Shown here: positions 16,672 to 25,854 of the stretch, in pieces
Numbering within the stretch: the first letter of the stretch is position 1
How the letters are laid out: every line of letters begins with the position of its first letter
Assembly: GCA_949299935.1 (NCBI GenBank)
Contig: CASGCE010000034.1
Span: 1 to 64,000, forward strand
Source of the DNA: an uncultured bacterium
GTDB taxonomy: Bacteria; Cyanobacteriota; Vampirovibrionia; Gastranaerophilales; Gastranaerophilaceae
DNA length: 64,000 bases
Direction: 5' to 3'
The notes under the pieces: generated by a model
Databases searched by the model: none
Told to the model about the DNA's origin: nothing
The model's input: the letters and a program-made list of their open reading frames with translations, nothing else
Program-made: the position numbers and the translations under genes

Positions 16672-17034
16672 ATGAAAAAAATCTTGATAGTAGATGATGA
16701 ACAGGATATAGTAGAAAGCCTAAAATTTGTACTGGAGGCAGCAGATTATATCTGTTACTGTGCATACAACGGCGAAGACGGTTTAAAACTGGCAAAAGAT
16801 ATAATGCCTGATCTGATCATTTTGGATGTAATGATGCCGAAGATTAACGGCTATAAAATCAGCCGACTTTTAAAATACGACAAAAAATACAAAAACATAC
16901 CAATTTTAATGATTACTGCACGCTCACAAAAAGAGGACAAATTAATCGGCGAAGAAACCGGTGCCGATGAATATATTACCAAACCTTTTGATCTGGATGA
17001 AGTTGTTAATACCGTTAAAAAATATTTAGGATAG
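16672..17034 (+). CDS. Single-domain response regulator (CheY-like)
   Basis: 120 aa, a lone receiver: acidic pocket DDE near residues 8-10, phospho-acceptor Asp52 (LIILDVMMPK), Thr in MITARS and Lys in YITKPFD. No output domain. It ends two bases before the next gene, a PilB/GspE-like protein, so it probably acts by protein contact on that product. The start has GGGGAAAAGG upstream, and an extended -10 TGA-TATAAT lies at 16642-16650. Confidence 0.92.
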   Translation: MKKILIVDDEQDIVESLKFVLEAADYICYCAYNGEDGLKLAKDIMPDLIILDVMMPKINGYKISRLLKYDKKYKNIPILMITARSQKEDKLIGEETGADEYITKPFDLDEVVNTVKKYLG

Positions 17035-17036
17035 AA

Positions 17037-18419
17037 ATGGAAACTGTTACAAATAAAACACTGGAAAAACTCAAATATGATTTGGTAAGAGCAGGACTTG
17101 TACAGTATGAAATTATTGAACAAGCTGATGAAATTTCTAACGCACAAAATATTAACATAGGACAAGCACTTATAAATTCCGGAGTCATAACCGAAGAAAC
17201 ATTGCTTAAATTTCTGGAATCCAGGCTGCATATCCCCTACGTAAACCTTGAAGATTACTCACTTGACCCAAATTGTCTTAAATATGTGAGCTATTCGGAT
17301 GCAAAAAGATATCGCATTATTCCGTTGTTTAAAATAGAAGATACCCTAACCGTTGCAATGGCAGATCCTTTAGATTTATTTGCAATTGATAAAATTATAG
17401 AAACCGCAGAATGTTCAATAGAACCTGTAATTTCTTCCGAGAGTGTAATTCTCAAAAAAATTGATGAATATTATAAAACAGAAAATACCGTTGGAGAAAT
17501 TTATACTGACACCAATTCAGATTACGATTGGCGAGACGAACTTCATAGTGAAGATTTGAGTGACAGTCATATCCAAAAAATAGTCCGGGCAATTCTAAAA
17601 CAAGCAATTATGGAAGGTGTCCACGAAGTAACCTTCCAAGGTGAAGATGCAGGTTTTGGGGTAAACTTTAAGAAAAACGGAGAGATTTTAAACAAGGGAA
17701 CCATTCCTTCCGTATTAACTTCGTCTTTCACTGCAAAACTGAAAATTCTTGCAGAGCTTGATCCTTCAGTATCTGAAGTGCCCCAACTGGGTAAGCTTAA
17801 TTTTAAGGTAGATGATGTTCAAGTCGTCGCCAGCATTTCAACTTTTCCGACGATTATGGGCGAACGAATTTTCATAAAAATATACAAACCACCCAAAGCT
17901 TTGAATAAAATAATAACATCTGATAAGCAGTTAAAGCTTATAAGAAAATCCCTTAATTCTCCGGGAATAATATTGGTTTGCGGCTCACCTTTGAGCGGTA
18001 AAACTCACGTTATTTATTCGCTTCTTTTAGAAGCCGTAAAACAAGGCTCAAAAAATATTATGACCCTTGAAAGTATTACAAAATATTATCTTAAAGGTGT
18101 AAACCAATGCGAGCTTAACGAAAATATCGGTTTTAATATGGACAAAGCTTCAAGATTTATTGAATTTCAATCACCGGATATAATTTATCTTGAGGGAATA
18201 AAAACAAAGGAATCTTTTGATTATTTTTCGGGATTGGTATTTGACGGCAAAACTATTATTATGGAATTTCTCGCAAATAATATGGAAGATATGCGTAATA
18301 AAATGGCTTTTTCCGATTTTGAAACTTTGAAATTACTTATAAGTTGCATGATTTTTATTCATTCAAAAGACAGTTTGGAAGTATTCGATAAAGAAACTAT
18401 CCAAAAGTATCTTGCATAG
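17037..18419 (+). CDS. Degenerate PilB/GspE-like protein
   Basis: 460 aa. Residues ~5-145 form an MshEN/T2SSE N-terminal domain (INIGQALINSGVITEETLLK, IPYVNLEDY), a fold that can bind cyclic di-GMP. The rest aligns with the GspE/PilB motor: Walker A is changed to GSPLSGKTH (usual GPTGSGKT), the Asp-box TIEDPVE is MTLESITKY, Walker B reads QSPDIIYLEGIKTKES (usual DPDVIMVGEIRD.ET) and the His-box is lost (GKTIIMEFLANN). No zinc CxxC pair. It is probably an inactive or regulatory relative of the pilus motor rather than a working ATPase. Translationally coupled to the receiver upstream. Confidence 0.75.
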   Translation: METVTNKTLEKLKYDLVRAGLVQYEIIEQADEISNAQNINIGQALINSGVITEETLLKFLESRLHIPYVNLEDYSLDPNCLKYVSYSDAKRYRIIPLFKIEDTLTVAMADPLDLFAIDKIIETAECSIEPVISSESVILKKIDEYYKTENTVGEIYTDTNSDYDWRDELHSEDLSDSHIQKIVRAILKQAIMEGVHEVTFQGEDAGFGVNFKKNGEILNKGTIPSVLTSSFTAKLKILAELDPSVSEVPQLGKLNFKVDDVQVVASISTFPTIMGERIFIKIYKPPKALNKIITSDKQLKLIRKSLNSPGIILVCGSPLSGKTHVIYSLLLEAVKQGSKNIMTLESITKYYLKGVNQCELNENIGFNMDKASRFIEFQSPDIIYLEGIKTKESFDYFSGLVFDGKTIIMEFLANNMEDMRNKMAFSDFETLKLLISCMIFIHSKDSLEVFDKETIQKYLA

Positions 18420-18420
18420 A

Positions 18421-19158
18421 TTATTTAGCAATATAAAATACCAGATTAACCAAAAAATCAGCAATAAGCATATAAAGTGTTGAAAGTATCGCGGCTTGAG
18501 TTGTAGAAATGCCGACTTCTTTCGCACCGCCTCTGGTTTCATAACCTTGTGTCGCACACACAAGAGCAATTAATCCGCCAAAAATTGATGCTTTCAAAAG
18601 ACTGATATAAATGTCACGAGTGGATAACCATGCCCAGACGGAATTCATATATCTTGCCGGATGCAAATCAATTGTGATATAAGAAATAAGCATCCCTCCA
18701 AGCACACCGATGACTTCAGCAATTAAGACTACCATAGGTACCGTAATCATGGCTGCTATTATCCTTGGAGTAAAGTAATAACCGACAGGATCAACTTTTA
18801 AAGTTTTTATTGCATCAATTTGTGAGGTAACCTGCATATTGGCAATCTCTGCAGAAATTGCGGTACCAGCCCTCGCACCTATTGCAAGCGCAACAAAACC
18901 GGGAGCTATTTCTCTTATCATTACTATGGCAATCGTCCCGCCAATGTACGTTTCTGCACCCGACATAAGAAACTGCTTCGCTACCTGAACTGCAATGACT
19001 GCCGCTGCAATAAATGCAATTGACAAAGATATTATTAAAGAATCATAGCTTATTGAAGCAGAATGACTAATCACACTCGAAAATTTTACCTGCCTCTGCA
19101 GCAAATACCTGAAGCTCTTGTATAAATTTATGACACACAGACCCAAAAAATTTATCAT
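18421..19158 (-). CDS. mlaE: MlaE-family ABC transporter permease
   Basis: Inner-membrane permease of the lipid-trafficking (Mla/YrbE) family, 245 aa. Family motifs are clear: VIREIAPGFVALAIGARAGTAISAEI and MQVTSQIDAIKTLKVDPVGY. Five or six hydrophobic helices. No mlaF ATPase or mlaD partner is adjacent. It lies 22 bases after the protease gene but has its own extended -10 box six bases before the ATG. Confidence 0.9.
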   Translation of the reverse strand: MINFLGLCVINLYKSFRYLLQRQVKFSSVISHSASISYDSLIISLSIAFIAAAVIAVQVAKQFLMSGAETYIGGTIAIVMIREIAPGFVALAIGARAGTAISAEIANMQVTSQIDAIKTLKVDPVGYYFTPRIIAAMITVPMVVLIAEVIGVLGGMLISYITIDLHPARYMNSVWAWLSTRDIYISLLKASIFGGLIALVCATQGYETRGGAKEVGISTTQAAILSTLYMLIADFLVNLVFYIAK

Positions 19159-19164
19159 ACAAAA

Positions 19165-19173
19165 AATATATCA
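19165..19173 (-). promoter_or_regulatory. Extended -10 of mlaE, leaderless type
   Basis: Minus strand TGA-TATATT (19173-19165), six bases before ATG 19158. A TTGCCA lies 18 bp further up, inside the end of the protease gene. Confidence 0.5.
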
Positions 19174-19180
19174 CGAACAA

Positions 19181-19855
19181 TTAATTTTTGGCAAGATTTG
19201 CACTTTTAATAAATAGTTTTGCATCATTTATGGGAATAGCAAACCCAATACCTATATTTGATATATTATTGTCCGGATTGTAAATCGATTGGTTAATACC
19301 AATAACTTCACCCGCAGAATTTAATAACGGCCCTCCCGAACACCCCGGATTAATCGCAGCATCAGTTTGAATTCTATTTTTTGTATAATCAATTCTTGAA
19401 ATAATACCTTGTGTCAAAGTCCCGTAAAACCCGAATGGATTTCCGATTGCAAGAACTTTTTGTCCTACCTTTATATCCTCTGAATCACCGAAATTAACTG
19501 TTTGTAAAGTGTTTTCCGGTTCAATTTTTAACAGCGCCAAATCCTTGCTCTTCCCCATTTTAGCAATAATTTTAGCTTTATAAACTTTTCCGTTATACAT
19601 AGTAACATCAATATCCTTACAATCTTCAACCACATGAGATCCCGTAAGTATTACTCCGTCTTTTGAAATAACACAACCGGTTCCTGCCGATACCCCATCA
19701 TCCAATTGGGCATCTATAGCTACAATCGCAGGATTTATTCTTTCATATACTGCTATATTTATCCGCTCATCTGGTTCATAATTAACTGCATAAACCGGAG
19801 TTAAACCAATTGAACACAAAGTTACTATTAAAAATATTTTCTTTAACATAATCAT
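19181..19855 (-). CDS. Secreted trypsin-like serine protease (HtrA-like, no PDZ)
   Basis: Catalytic triad visible: His in ILTGSHVVEDC, Asp in KSKDLALLKI and Ser in PGCSGGPLLNSAGEVIGIN. The usual GNSGGP is GCSGGP. The N-terminus MIMLKKIFLIVTLCSIGLTP then VYA is a signal peptide. About 225 aa, ending after the protease fold, so it lacks the PDZ domains of DegP. I choose ATG 19855 (or 19849) over the upstream TTG 19894, because a -10-like TACATA box ends six bases before 19855. Confidence 0.85.
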   Translation of the reverse strand: MIMLKKIFLIVTLCSIGLTPVYAVNYEPDERINIAVYERINPAIVAIDAQLDDGVSAGTGCVISKDGVILTGSHVVEDCKDIDVTMYNGKVYKAKIIAKMGKSKDLALLKIEPENTLQTVNFGDSEDIKVGQKVLAIGNPFGFYGTLTQGIISRIDYTKNRIQTDAAINPGCSGGPLLNSAGEVIGINQSIYNPDNNISNIGIGFAIPINDAKLFIKSANLAKN

Positions 19856-19970
19856 TTCTATTATGTACAATTTAGTGCTCCTTAGTATTACCAAAAAATA
19901 TTAATTTTAGGTTGCTTCTTGAAATTATTAAAATTTTAATGTATAATTCAGCAAAAAGGAGAATTTCACT

Positions 19971-20729
19971 ATGACAAGAATTGATTTATTCAAACAACAC
20001 TTACAAGAGAAAAAAGCAGTTAAAGTTATTGCAGGCATAGACAATTTTGATATTATAAATATCAAAAAAGTAGTATCTTCGGCAGAAACTTCAGGCGCAA
20101 GTGCCGTTGATATCTGTGCTAAAGAAGAAATAGTGAAAGAAATTCGTTCAATGACAGAATTACCACTATTTGTATCTTCAATCGTTCCTGAAGAACTTGT
20201 TAAAGCCGTAGAATTAGGCGCTGATGCCATTGAACTCGGTAACTTTGACGTTTTATATAAAAAAGGAATTTCTTTTGCCGCACAAGATGTGCTTAAATTG
20301 GTAAACAGAACCGTTGAACTATTAAACGGCAAAAAAACTTTCTTCTCCGTAACTATACCCGGAGAAATTTCTATAAAAGAACAAATTGAATTGGCAAGAG
20401 AATTGGAAACCATCGGCATTGATTTAATCCAGACAGAAGGACATTTCTCAAAAACATCTCAAGCTGATGGCGTTAGAGGTCTAATGGAAAGAGCAGAACT
20501 TACAATCTCTAATACAATTGAACTTGTAAGAAATATCGAAATACCTGTTATGACAGCTACCGGTATTAACCCGACAACTGCTCCGTTTGCTTTTGCCGCA
20601 GGAGCCTCCGCAATTGGAGTCGGTTCTTGTGTTAATAAAATGGATTCAACATTATCAATGATTGCAACTATTAAAAATCTTGTTCAAATCGCTGAGAAAA
20701 ACTCTATTAAAACTATGGAATTAGTTTAA
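19971..20729 (+). CDS. ycf23: Ycf23/DUF561 family protein
   Basis: 252-aa TIM-barrel-like protein. Segments such as VKVIAGIDNFDIINIKKV, GADAIELGNFDVLY, IDLIQTEGHFSKTS and VMTATGINPTTAPFAFAAGA then SAIGVGS match the DUF561 family found in cyanobacteria and as ycf23 in some plastids. Function unknown. A good ribosome binding site (AAAGGAG) precedes ATG 19971, and a strong terminator follows. Confidence 0.88.
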   Translation: MTRIDLFKQHLQEKKAVKVIAGIDNFDIINIKKVVSSAETSGASAVDICAKEEIVKEIRSMTELPLFVSSIVPEELVKAVELGADAIELGNFDVLYKKGISFAAQDVLKLVNRTVELLNGKKTFFSVTIPGEISIKEQIELARELETIGIDLIQTEGHFSKTSQADGVRGLMERAELTISNTIELVRNIEIPVMTATGINPTTAPFAFAAGASAIGVGSCVNKMDSTLSMIATIKNLVQIAEKNSIKTMELV

Positions 20730-20755
20730 ACATTTAAATATCTAAAATGTTATTG

Positions 20756-20785
20756 CGGCAGGTATAACATACCTGCCGATTTTAT
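20756..20785 (+). terminator. Intrinsic terminator after ycf23
   Basis: Ten-bp arms CGGCAGGTAT / ATACCTGCCG with a 3-base loop (AAC), followed by ATTTTATTTG. Confidence 0.92.
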
Positions 20786-20872
20786 TTGTCTGTAAATACT
20801 CATTACATTTATTTACATGTAATGGAAATTTCCGATATTTTTGACTAAAATGTATATCAGGAAGGAATTGGC

Positions 20873-22429
20873 ATGGAATACATTTTAGATTTATTATATA
20901 TTTATATAGCAGTTTATTCAGTGTATTTTTTAGTATTGGCTGTTAGAAATCTTAAAGATAAACCTTTTAAGATAGAAAAAAGATACGCACAATATGAAGA
21001 AAAAGATCATCTCGCCGTTGTAATATATTCACATAACAATAAATCCACTCTGGAAAGCTTGATTAATCAACTAAAATTACAAGACTACCCGATTGATTGT
21101 TTTAAGGTCTTTGTGATTTTGGACAATTGTAACGACGGGTCTGAAATAATTTTTGATACCAACAGATTTGTAAATGTTATTAATTTTAAAGAAAATAATA
21201 CTCTCGGCAAAGATCAAGCAGTTTCGTTATTGGTGGAACAACTTACACCGGATCAATGGATTAACTCATATATATTTATTGACGCAACAAGAAGTATTTC
21301 AACCGATTTTTTATCTACTGTTAACTCCGCATTGGTTAAAAACTCCGTTCTTAGCGGCGAAACTTTAATGATGACTGATAACCTTGATATTATTGACAGT
21401 ATCAAAGCAATTTATTTAAAATATCACATGAATTTTATCAGGAAAGCCAGAACTCTTTTAGGACTGTCCGTTCAAGCAGATTCGGGTTTGTTCATAATAA
21501 AGAAGGAAATTGTAGACAAAATTGGCGGCATTGATTTTAAAAATATTGACAGTGAACTTAAATATAGTCTCCTGCTGTCAAAAATAGGTTTTAGGTGCGC
21601 TTATAATCCCAATATCCAAACATTTGTCAATGCCGAAGGTTACATTTTCAGACGACCAAGACTTTCACAGAGATTAAAACTATTTGTAAATTGTTTGAAA
21701 GGCATTTTTACGAAAAACTTTATATTCACAGAACACGTATTTTCACTTATAGCTCCTAACTTTTGGGTACTGGTTATTGCATATCTGGGACTGATGAAAC
21801 ATTCCTACAGATATTATTTCTTTGTGGATTTTAAAGTTGTCCTATTCACGTTCATATTGTTAATTTCAGGGTTTGCTATCAGTCTGATTAACTCAAAATT
21901 AAATTTAAAAGAAATAGTTTTGCTTTGTTTTTACCCAATATATTCAATCGGACACATAATTAAGAATCTTCCGCCAATAAGAAATATTATTACTAAAATT
22001 TCAGATGGCAGAGCAGCTAGTGAAAAGGATAAACTCTCAATTGATGTTGTGGTATCTACGGGGAAAAGCGAGTTACCGTGCAAATTAGAGTTTATATCAG
22101 ACAAAGAACTCTCAAAAGTAAGATTTATATTCAAAAACAAAAGATACACGACCGGTTGTCACCTAAGAATGATCGATGCCTTACAGGAATTAAAATCAAA
22201 ACTTGACGATTACGGATTTATTTTAAAAATTTGTAATTGTTGTTCACATTTTACATCAAATGTTGATGGTTCAACAAACATGTTAAAGGGTACCTGCAGC
22301 TGTGAATATCCAAGCCCATCTTTAAAAGAACCGAAACCCACCTTAGTTTGGAATTCGTGTACAAAGTTTTCACCTGCAAGATTAAACAACCTTATTGAAG
22401 AAATGGTATCAAAAGGACAAGATAATTAA
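20873..22429 (+). CDS. Family 2 glycosyltransferase with Cys-rich C-terminal domain
   Basis: 518 aa. An N-terminal membrane helix precedes a GT-A fold of family 2 (VVIYSHNNKSTLESLINQL, VILDNCNDGSE, FIDATRSIS). Two or three hydrophobic helices follow near residues 290-370, as in membrane-bound polysaccharide synthases. The last ~130 residues are unusual: a PilZ-free domain ending with six cysteines (454, 456, 457, 475, 477, 496; CNCC, CSC, NSC) that could bind metal. Acceptor and sugar unknown. The 3' end overlaps folC by four bases (convergent). Confidence 0.8.
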   Translation: MEYILDLLYIYIAVYSVYFLVLAVRNLKDKPFKIEKRYAQYEEKDHLAVVIYSHNNKSTLESLINQLKLQDYPIDCFKVFVILDNCNDGSEIIFDTNRFVNVINFKENNTLGKDQAVSLLVEQLTPDQWINSYIFIDATRSISTDFLSTVNSALVKNSVLSGETLMMTDNLDIIDSIKAIYLKYHMNFIRKARTLLGLSVQADSGLFIIKKEIVDKIGGIDFKNIDSELKYSLLLSKIGFRCAYNPNIQTFVNAEGYIFRRPRLSQRLKLFVNCLKGIFTKNFIFTEHVFSLIAPNFWVLVIAYLGLMKHSYRYYFFVDFKVVLFTFILLISGFAISLINSKLNLKEIVLLCFYPIYSIGHIIKNLPPIRNIITKISDGRAASEKDKLSIDVVVSTGKSELPCKLEFISDKELSKVRFIFKNKRYTTGCHLRMIDALQELKSKLDDYGFILKICNCCSHFTSNVDGSTNMLKGTCSCEYPSPSLKEPKPTLVWNSCTKFSPARLNNLIEEMVSKGQDN

Positions 22430-23577
22430 AGTTTATTAAGAAGTTCTTTTATCATATAAAAAGACCCGCAGACAACGGTTAACTTGCCGTCCTTATAGTC
22501 AAATTTTTGTGATTGAAATTCGTATGAATCAAACGGACATGCCGCCTGAAGTGCCTTTACATCGACAGAGTTAGGATAATTGAAGTGATAAAAATATATT
22601 TCATCATTTTTATTAAACAATTCAGTAACCATTTTTTTATAATCTTTATTTTTAAGGCAACCAAATATAAATCTACGGGGGATATCCATGCAATAAAAAT
22701 CAAGACTTTGTTTTAACGCATTAATTCCGTTTGGATTATGAGCTGCATCTATTATCAAGTTTTTATCGGGGATATACTGGAACCTGCAAGGATGTTGAAC
22801 TTTTTTGAGAGCATTTTGAATAATATTTTCAGGTATATGGGAAAATAAATATCGAACTGCACTCAAAGCAAGCGATAAGTTTTCCTGTTGAAAGAGTCCT
22901 TTTAGTGCAAGATTTTGCGTATTCTCGTATGGTGATGTCATAATCATCAAAGAATGATTTTTATCAGCAATATCTTTAATAATTTCATAACCTTCATGAG
23001 TAAAAACCGGACAATTTTCTTTGATAATTCCTGCTTTTTCAAATGCAATTTGTTCTAATGTATCACCCAGACGTTCCACATGGTCGAAATCAATGTGCGT
23101 AATCACAGAACACAAATTTGATTTAATCACATTAGTTGCATCAAACCTGCCACCCAAACCTGTTTCAAGAACAACGATATCTACCTTATTATCAGCAAAG
23201 TATTTAAACATAACCGCGGTTAAAATTTCGAATTCAGTAAGGTAAATTTGGTTCTTATCAGCAAGATTACAAACATGCATCACATAACGCGCAAAATCTT
23301 CTTTGGAAATATCGCTGTCGGAAATTTTTATTCTTTCGGTATATTCAAAAATATGAGGACTGGTATACAGGCCAACCTTAATACCTGCCTCTTTTAAGAC
23401 AGCCGCAATAATTGCACAAACTGAACCCTTACCATTAGTTCCGGCAACGTGAATGCATTTTAGTTCATCTTGAGGATTTCCGAGAAGATTAAGTATTTTT
23501 AAAATTCTGTCAAGTCCAAGCTCAATGTAGAATTTACCTTGACTTGTTAAAAGCTTAGTAGCATCAGCATAATTCAT
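22426..23577 (-). CDS. folC: Dihydrofolate synthase/folylpolyglutamate synthase
   Basis: Mur-ligase-like enzyme adding glutamate to (dihydro)folate. P-loop HVAGTNGKGSVCAII near residue 45, KVGLYTSPHI, VLETGLGGRFDATNV and the ligand-binding IIDAAHNPNGINAL are diagnostic. 383 aa, on the short side of the family. Last gene of the murC-murB-ddl-ftsQ-nadE-folC operon; only two bases separate it from nadE. Confidence 0.93.
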   Translation of the reverse strand: MNYADATKLLTSQGKFYIELGLDRILKILNLLGNPQDELKCIHVAGTNGKGSVCAIIAAVLKEAGIKVGLYTSPHIFEYTERIKISDSDISKEDFARYVMHVCNLADKNQIYLTEFEILTAVMFKYFADNKVDIVVLETGLGGRFDATNVIKSNLCSVITHIDFDHVERLGDTLEQIAFEKAGIIKENCPVFTHEGYEIIKDIADKNHSLMIMTSPYENTQNLALKGLFQQENLSLALSAVRYLFSHIPENIIQNALKKVQHPCRFQYIPDKNLIIDAAHNPNGINALKQSLDFYCMDIPRRFIFGCLKNKDYKKMVTELFNKNDEIYFYHFNYPNSVDVKALQAACPFDSYEFQSQKFDYKDGKLTVVCGSFYMIKELLNKL

Positions 23578-23579
23578 GA

Positions 23580-24992
23580 TTAGTAAAACCTTTGCATAAT
23601 CGGGTAATTAACACTGTCAGTAAACGAACGTTCCGTAAGTCTCACGCCAAGACAACACTGTTTACGTTTAAACTGAGCCTTATATATTTTTCTTATAGTA
23701 TCAAGTACCAGCTCAGTACCGTGTTTAGCGGCGATTTCTTCAACAGGTTTTTCCTGTTCAACGTACATTTCAATAATATCATCAAGTATTTTATACTCAG
23801 GAAGCCTGTCCTGATCTTTCTGCCCTGGGCGAAGCTCCGCAGATGGGGCCTTATCTATAATAACTTGGGGAATTCTTTCAGCCTCGCGATTTATGTATGC
23901 AGAAAGCTTATATACATTAGTCTTAGTCAAATCACAAATTAAATTCAACCCGCCGGCAAGATCACCATACAATGTTCCAAAACCCATAGCTGTCTCTGAT
24001 TTATTACTTGTAGATAAGAGTAGTCTGTTATCACGGTTAGAAAAAAACATTAATATAATTGCTCTCAAACGTGCTTGTAAATTTTCTTCTGCCAAATCTT
24101 GATTATTTACATGTGCTACCTTCTCCATAAATTTGTCAAACAACGGAGTAATGGAATGTTTTTCAGTTTTTATCCCGAGATTTTGTGCTAAGGTAACAGA
24201 ATCAGTTACGCTTTCTTCGGAGGAGTACATACTCGGCATTAAAATCCCCAAAACATTTTCAGACCCGATAGCATCAGCAGCGAGGACAGCTGTTAATGCA
24301 CTGTCAATACCCCCTGAAAGTCCCAAAATTACCTTTTTAAACCCTGTATTTTCACAATATTCCCTAAGCGCAAATACCAGAACTTTATAAACAACCTCCT
24401 CAATTTGAGGTTCTGCATACACCACAGAAGAGTCAAAATCTACATTCTCACAAACCGATTCACATACAGGTAAAAATAACACCAACTCGTTTTCTTTATT
24501 CTTTGCAAAACTTCCGCCGGCATATACATTTTCGTCTGCCATTCCTATTGCATTAACATATACAAAATCATTCCTGGTATTTATGCTGTCCATAAAACTT
24601 TGGTGTTCATTCATCACAAAATATTTATTCTTAGCGAGAACGTAAAGATCACAAATAATCTCCTCTTTGTATATTTTATCAACATAAACATTTTTACCTT
24701 GAATAATGTAAAAACCGTCTTCTGACACAAAAAGTTTACCATTTTGAATTAGAACATCACCCACCAAAATTGATTTATCATAATTTTGTCGGGCAATTTT
24801 TTCATAGAATTCTGTCTCAGCATTTTGGACTCTACAATCCGATGCAAGCTCTTTTACTCCGGTATCTTCTAAATCATAGCGCGGGAAAATTATCAAATCG
24901 CACTCAGTATTTTCAATTTGTTCAGTTATTTGTTTATAGTTAAATTCAAAATCTGCCGTTTTAAATCTGGTCTGAGCCAACGCAACTTTCAT
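23580..24992 (-). CDS. nadE: NAD+ synthase with reduced glutaminase domain
   Basis: Last step of NAD synthesis. The synthetase half is intact: P-loop GLSGGIDSALTAV (SGGIDS 226-231), STSNKSETAMGFGTLYGDLAGG and PSAELRPGQKDQDRLPEY. The N-terminal carbon-nitrogen hydrolase domain is only ~205 residues; the catalytic Glu position reads FPR (residue 37) instead of FPE, and the segment around the nucleophile Cys (IICDLY, Cys114) is shortened by perhaps 20 residues. The enzyme may therefore depend on free ammonia or be an inefficient glutaminase. nadB and nadC are at 52133-54569. Confidence 0.88.
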   Translation of the reverse strand: MKVALAQTRFKTADFEFNYKQITEQIENTECDLIIFPRYDLEDTGVKELASDCRVQNAETEFYEKIARQNYDKSILVGDVLIQNGKLFVSEDGFYIIQGKNVYVDKIYKEEIICDLYVLAKNKYFVMNEHQSFMDSINTRNDFVYVNAIGMADENVYAGGSFAKNKENELVLFLPVCESVCENVDFDSSVVYAEPQIEEVVYKVLVFALREYCENTGFKKVILGLSGGIDSALTAVLAADAIGSENVLGILMPSMYSSEESVTDSVTLAQNLGIKTEKHSITPLFDKFMEKVAHVNNQDLAEENLQARLRAIILMFFSNRDNRLLLSTSNKSETAMGFGTLYGDLAGGLNLICDLTKTNVYKLSAYINREAERIPQVIIDKAPSAELRPGQKDQDRLPEYKILDDIIEMYVEQEKPVEEIAAKHGTELVLDTIRKIYKAQFKRKQCCLGVRLTERSFTDSVNYPIMQRFY

Positions 24993-25002
24993 TATTACTC
25001 CT

Positions 25003-25854
25003 TTATTCTAATTTCAAATAGTTAACTTTTTCCCAACTCAGGTCAATATATTTAACTTTTCCCTTAACTTTTGCCACCTGAGGCAAGATTGACGGAATTC
25101 GTTTTATACGCTCAAAAACCCCTGAATCCAATTGTCCAAGGCGGACGGGCACCGTTTGAATCTTAACATAAATATCATCGGGGTTTCGCATATCAACGTA
25201 CTCTACCTTTTCATGTGAAAAAGTTTCCACATATTTGCAAATTTTCTGAATCAATCTGATTTTATTAACATCCCACTGCCTGTAATCATCACCTTTATTG
25301 CCGTATGAAAGTACCTTAATTGTCTTATATTCCTCAGGAAGCGGTAAATAATCAGCGCCTATAATCAGTTTACCTTCTCTGGTAAATGCAGCAACAGGTT
25401 TAACCTTAGGATCAGGTGCAATAGTAATAACGGGTGTTGCTTCCCTTATAATTACTAAAATCCTTGCAGGAAAAGCATATCGCCTTATATAAACTTCATC
25501 TACGGGGGCAAGTGAAGTAAGTTTATATTTTAATTCATTTAAATCAGCCATATATATAGGGGCAGAAGGCACCTTCACCTGCTTCATTATGCTTTTAACT
25601 TTATCAATTTTAACAATTTTATTATCAACTACCTGAATAAATGCAGGATCAAAACTATCAAAAATTTCTTTTGGTAAATACCAACCCTTAAGAGTTGAAG
25701 CGTAGTAAACACAAAAAACAATAGCACAGCCCGTTAAAAAACGCAGCAAATTCTTTAATAAGCTTTGCTTTTTTTTACCTTTACGTAATTGTCTTTCTTT
25801 CCGTTTTGCTTTTAAAAGTTCTTCCGGACTTTCAAATTCTTCATATTCAGTCAT
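25003..25854 (-). CDS. ftsQ: Cell division protein FtsQ/DivIB
   Basis: 283-aa bitopic membrane protein of the divisome. Basic cytoplasmic N-terminus (KAKRKERQLRKGKKKQ), one membrane helix (LLRFLTGCAIVFCVYYAST), then a POTRA-like domain with the characteristic SLAPVDEVYIRRYAFPARILVIIREATPV. The location after ddl is the classic dcw arrangement murC-murB-ddl-ftsQ, and the start overlaps the ddl stop (TAATG). No ftsA or ftsZ follows; nadE does. Confidence 0.88.
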   Translation of the reverse strand: MTEYEEFESPEELLKAKRKERQLRKGKKKQSLLKNLLRFLTGCAIVFCVYYASTLKGWYLPKEIFDSFDPAFIQVVDNKIVKIDKVKSIMKQVKVPSAPIYMADLNELKYKLTSLAPVDEVYIRRYAFPARILVIIREATPVITIAPDPKVKPVAAFTREGKLIIGADYLPLPEEYKTIKVLSYGNKGDDYRQWDVNKIRLIQKICKYVETFSHEKVEYVDMRNPDDIYVKIQTVPVRLGQLDSGVFERIKRIPSILPQVAKVKGKVKYIDLSWEKVNYLKLE

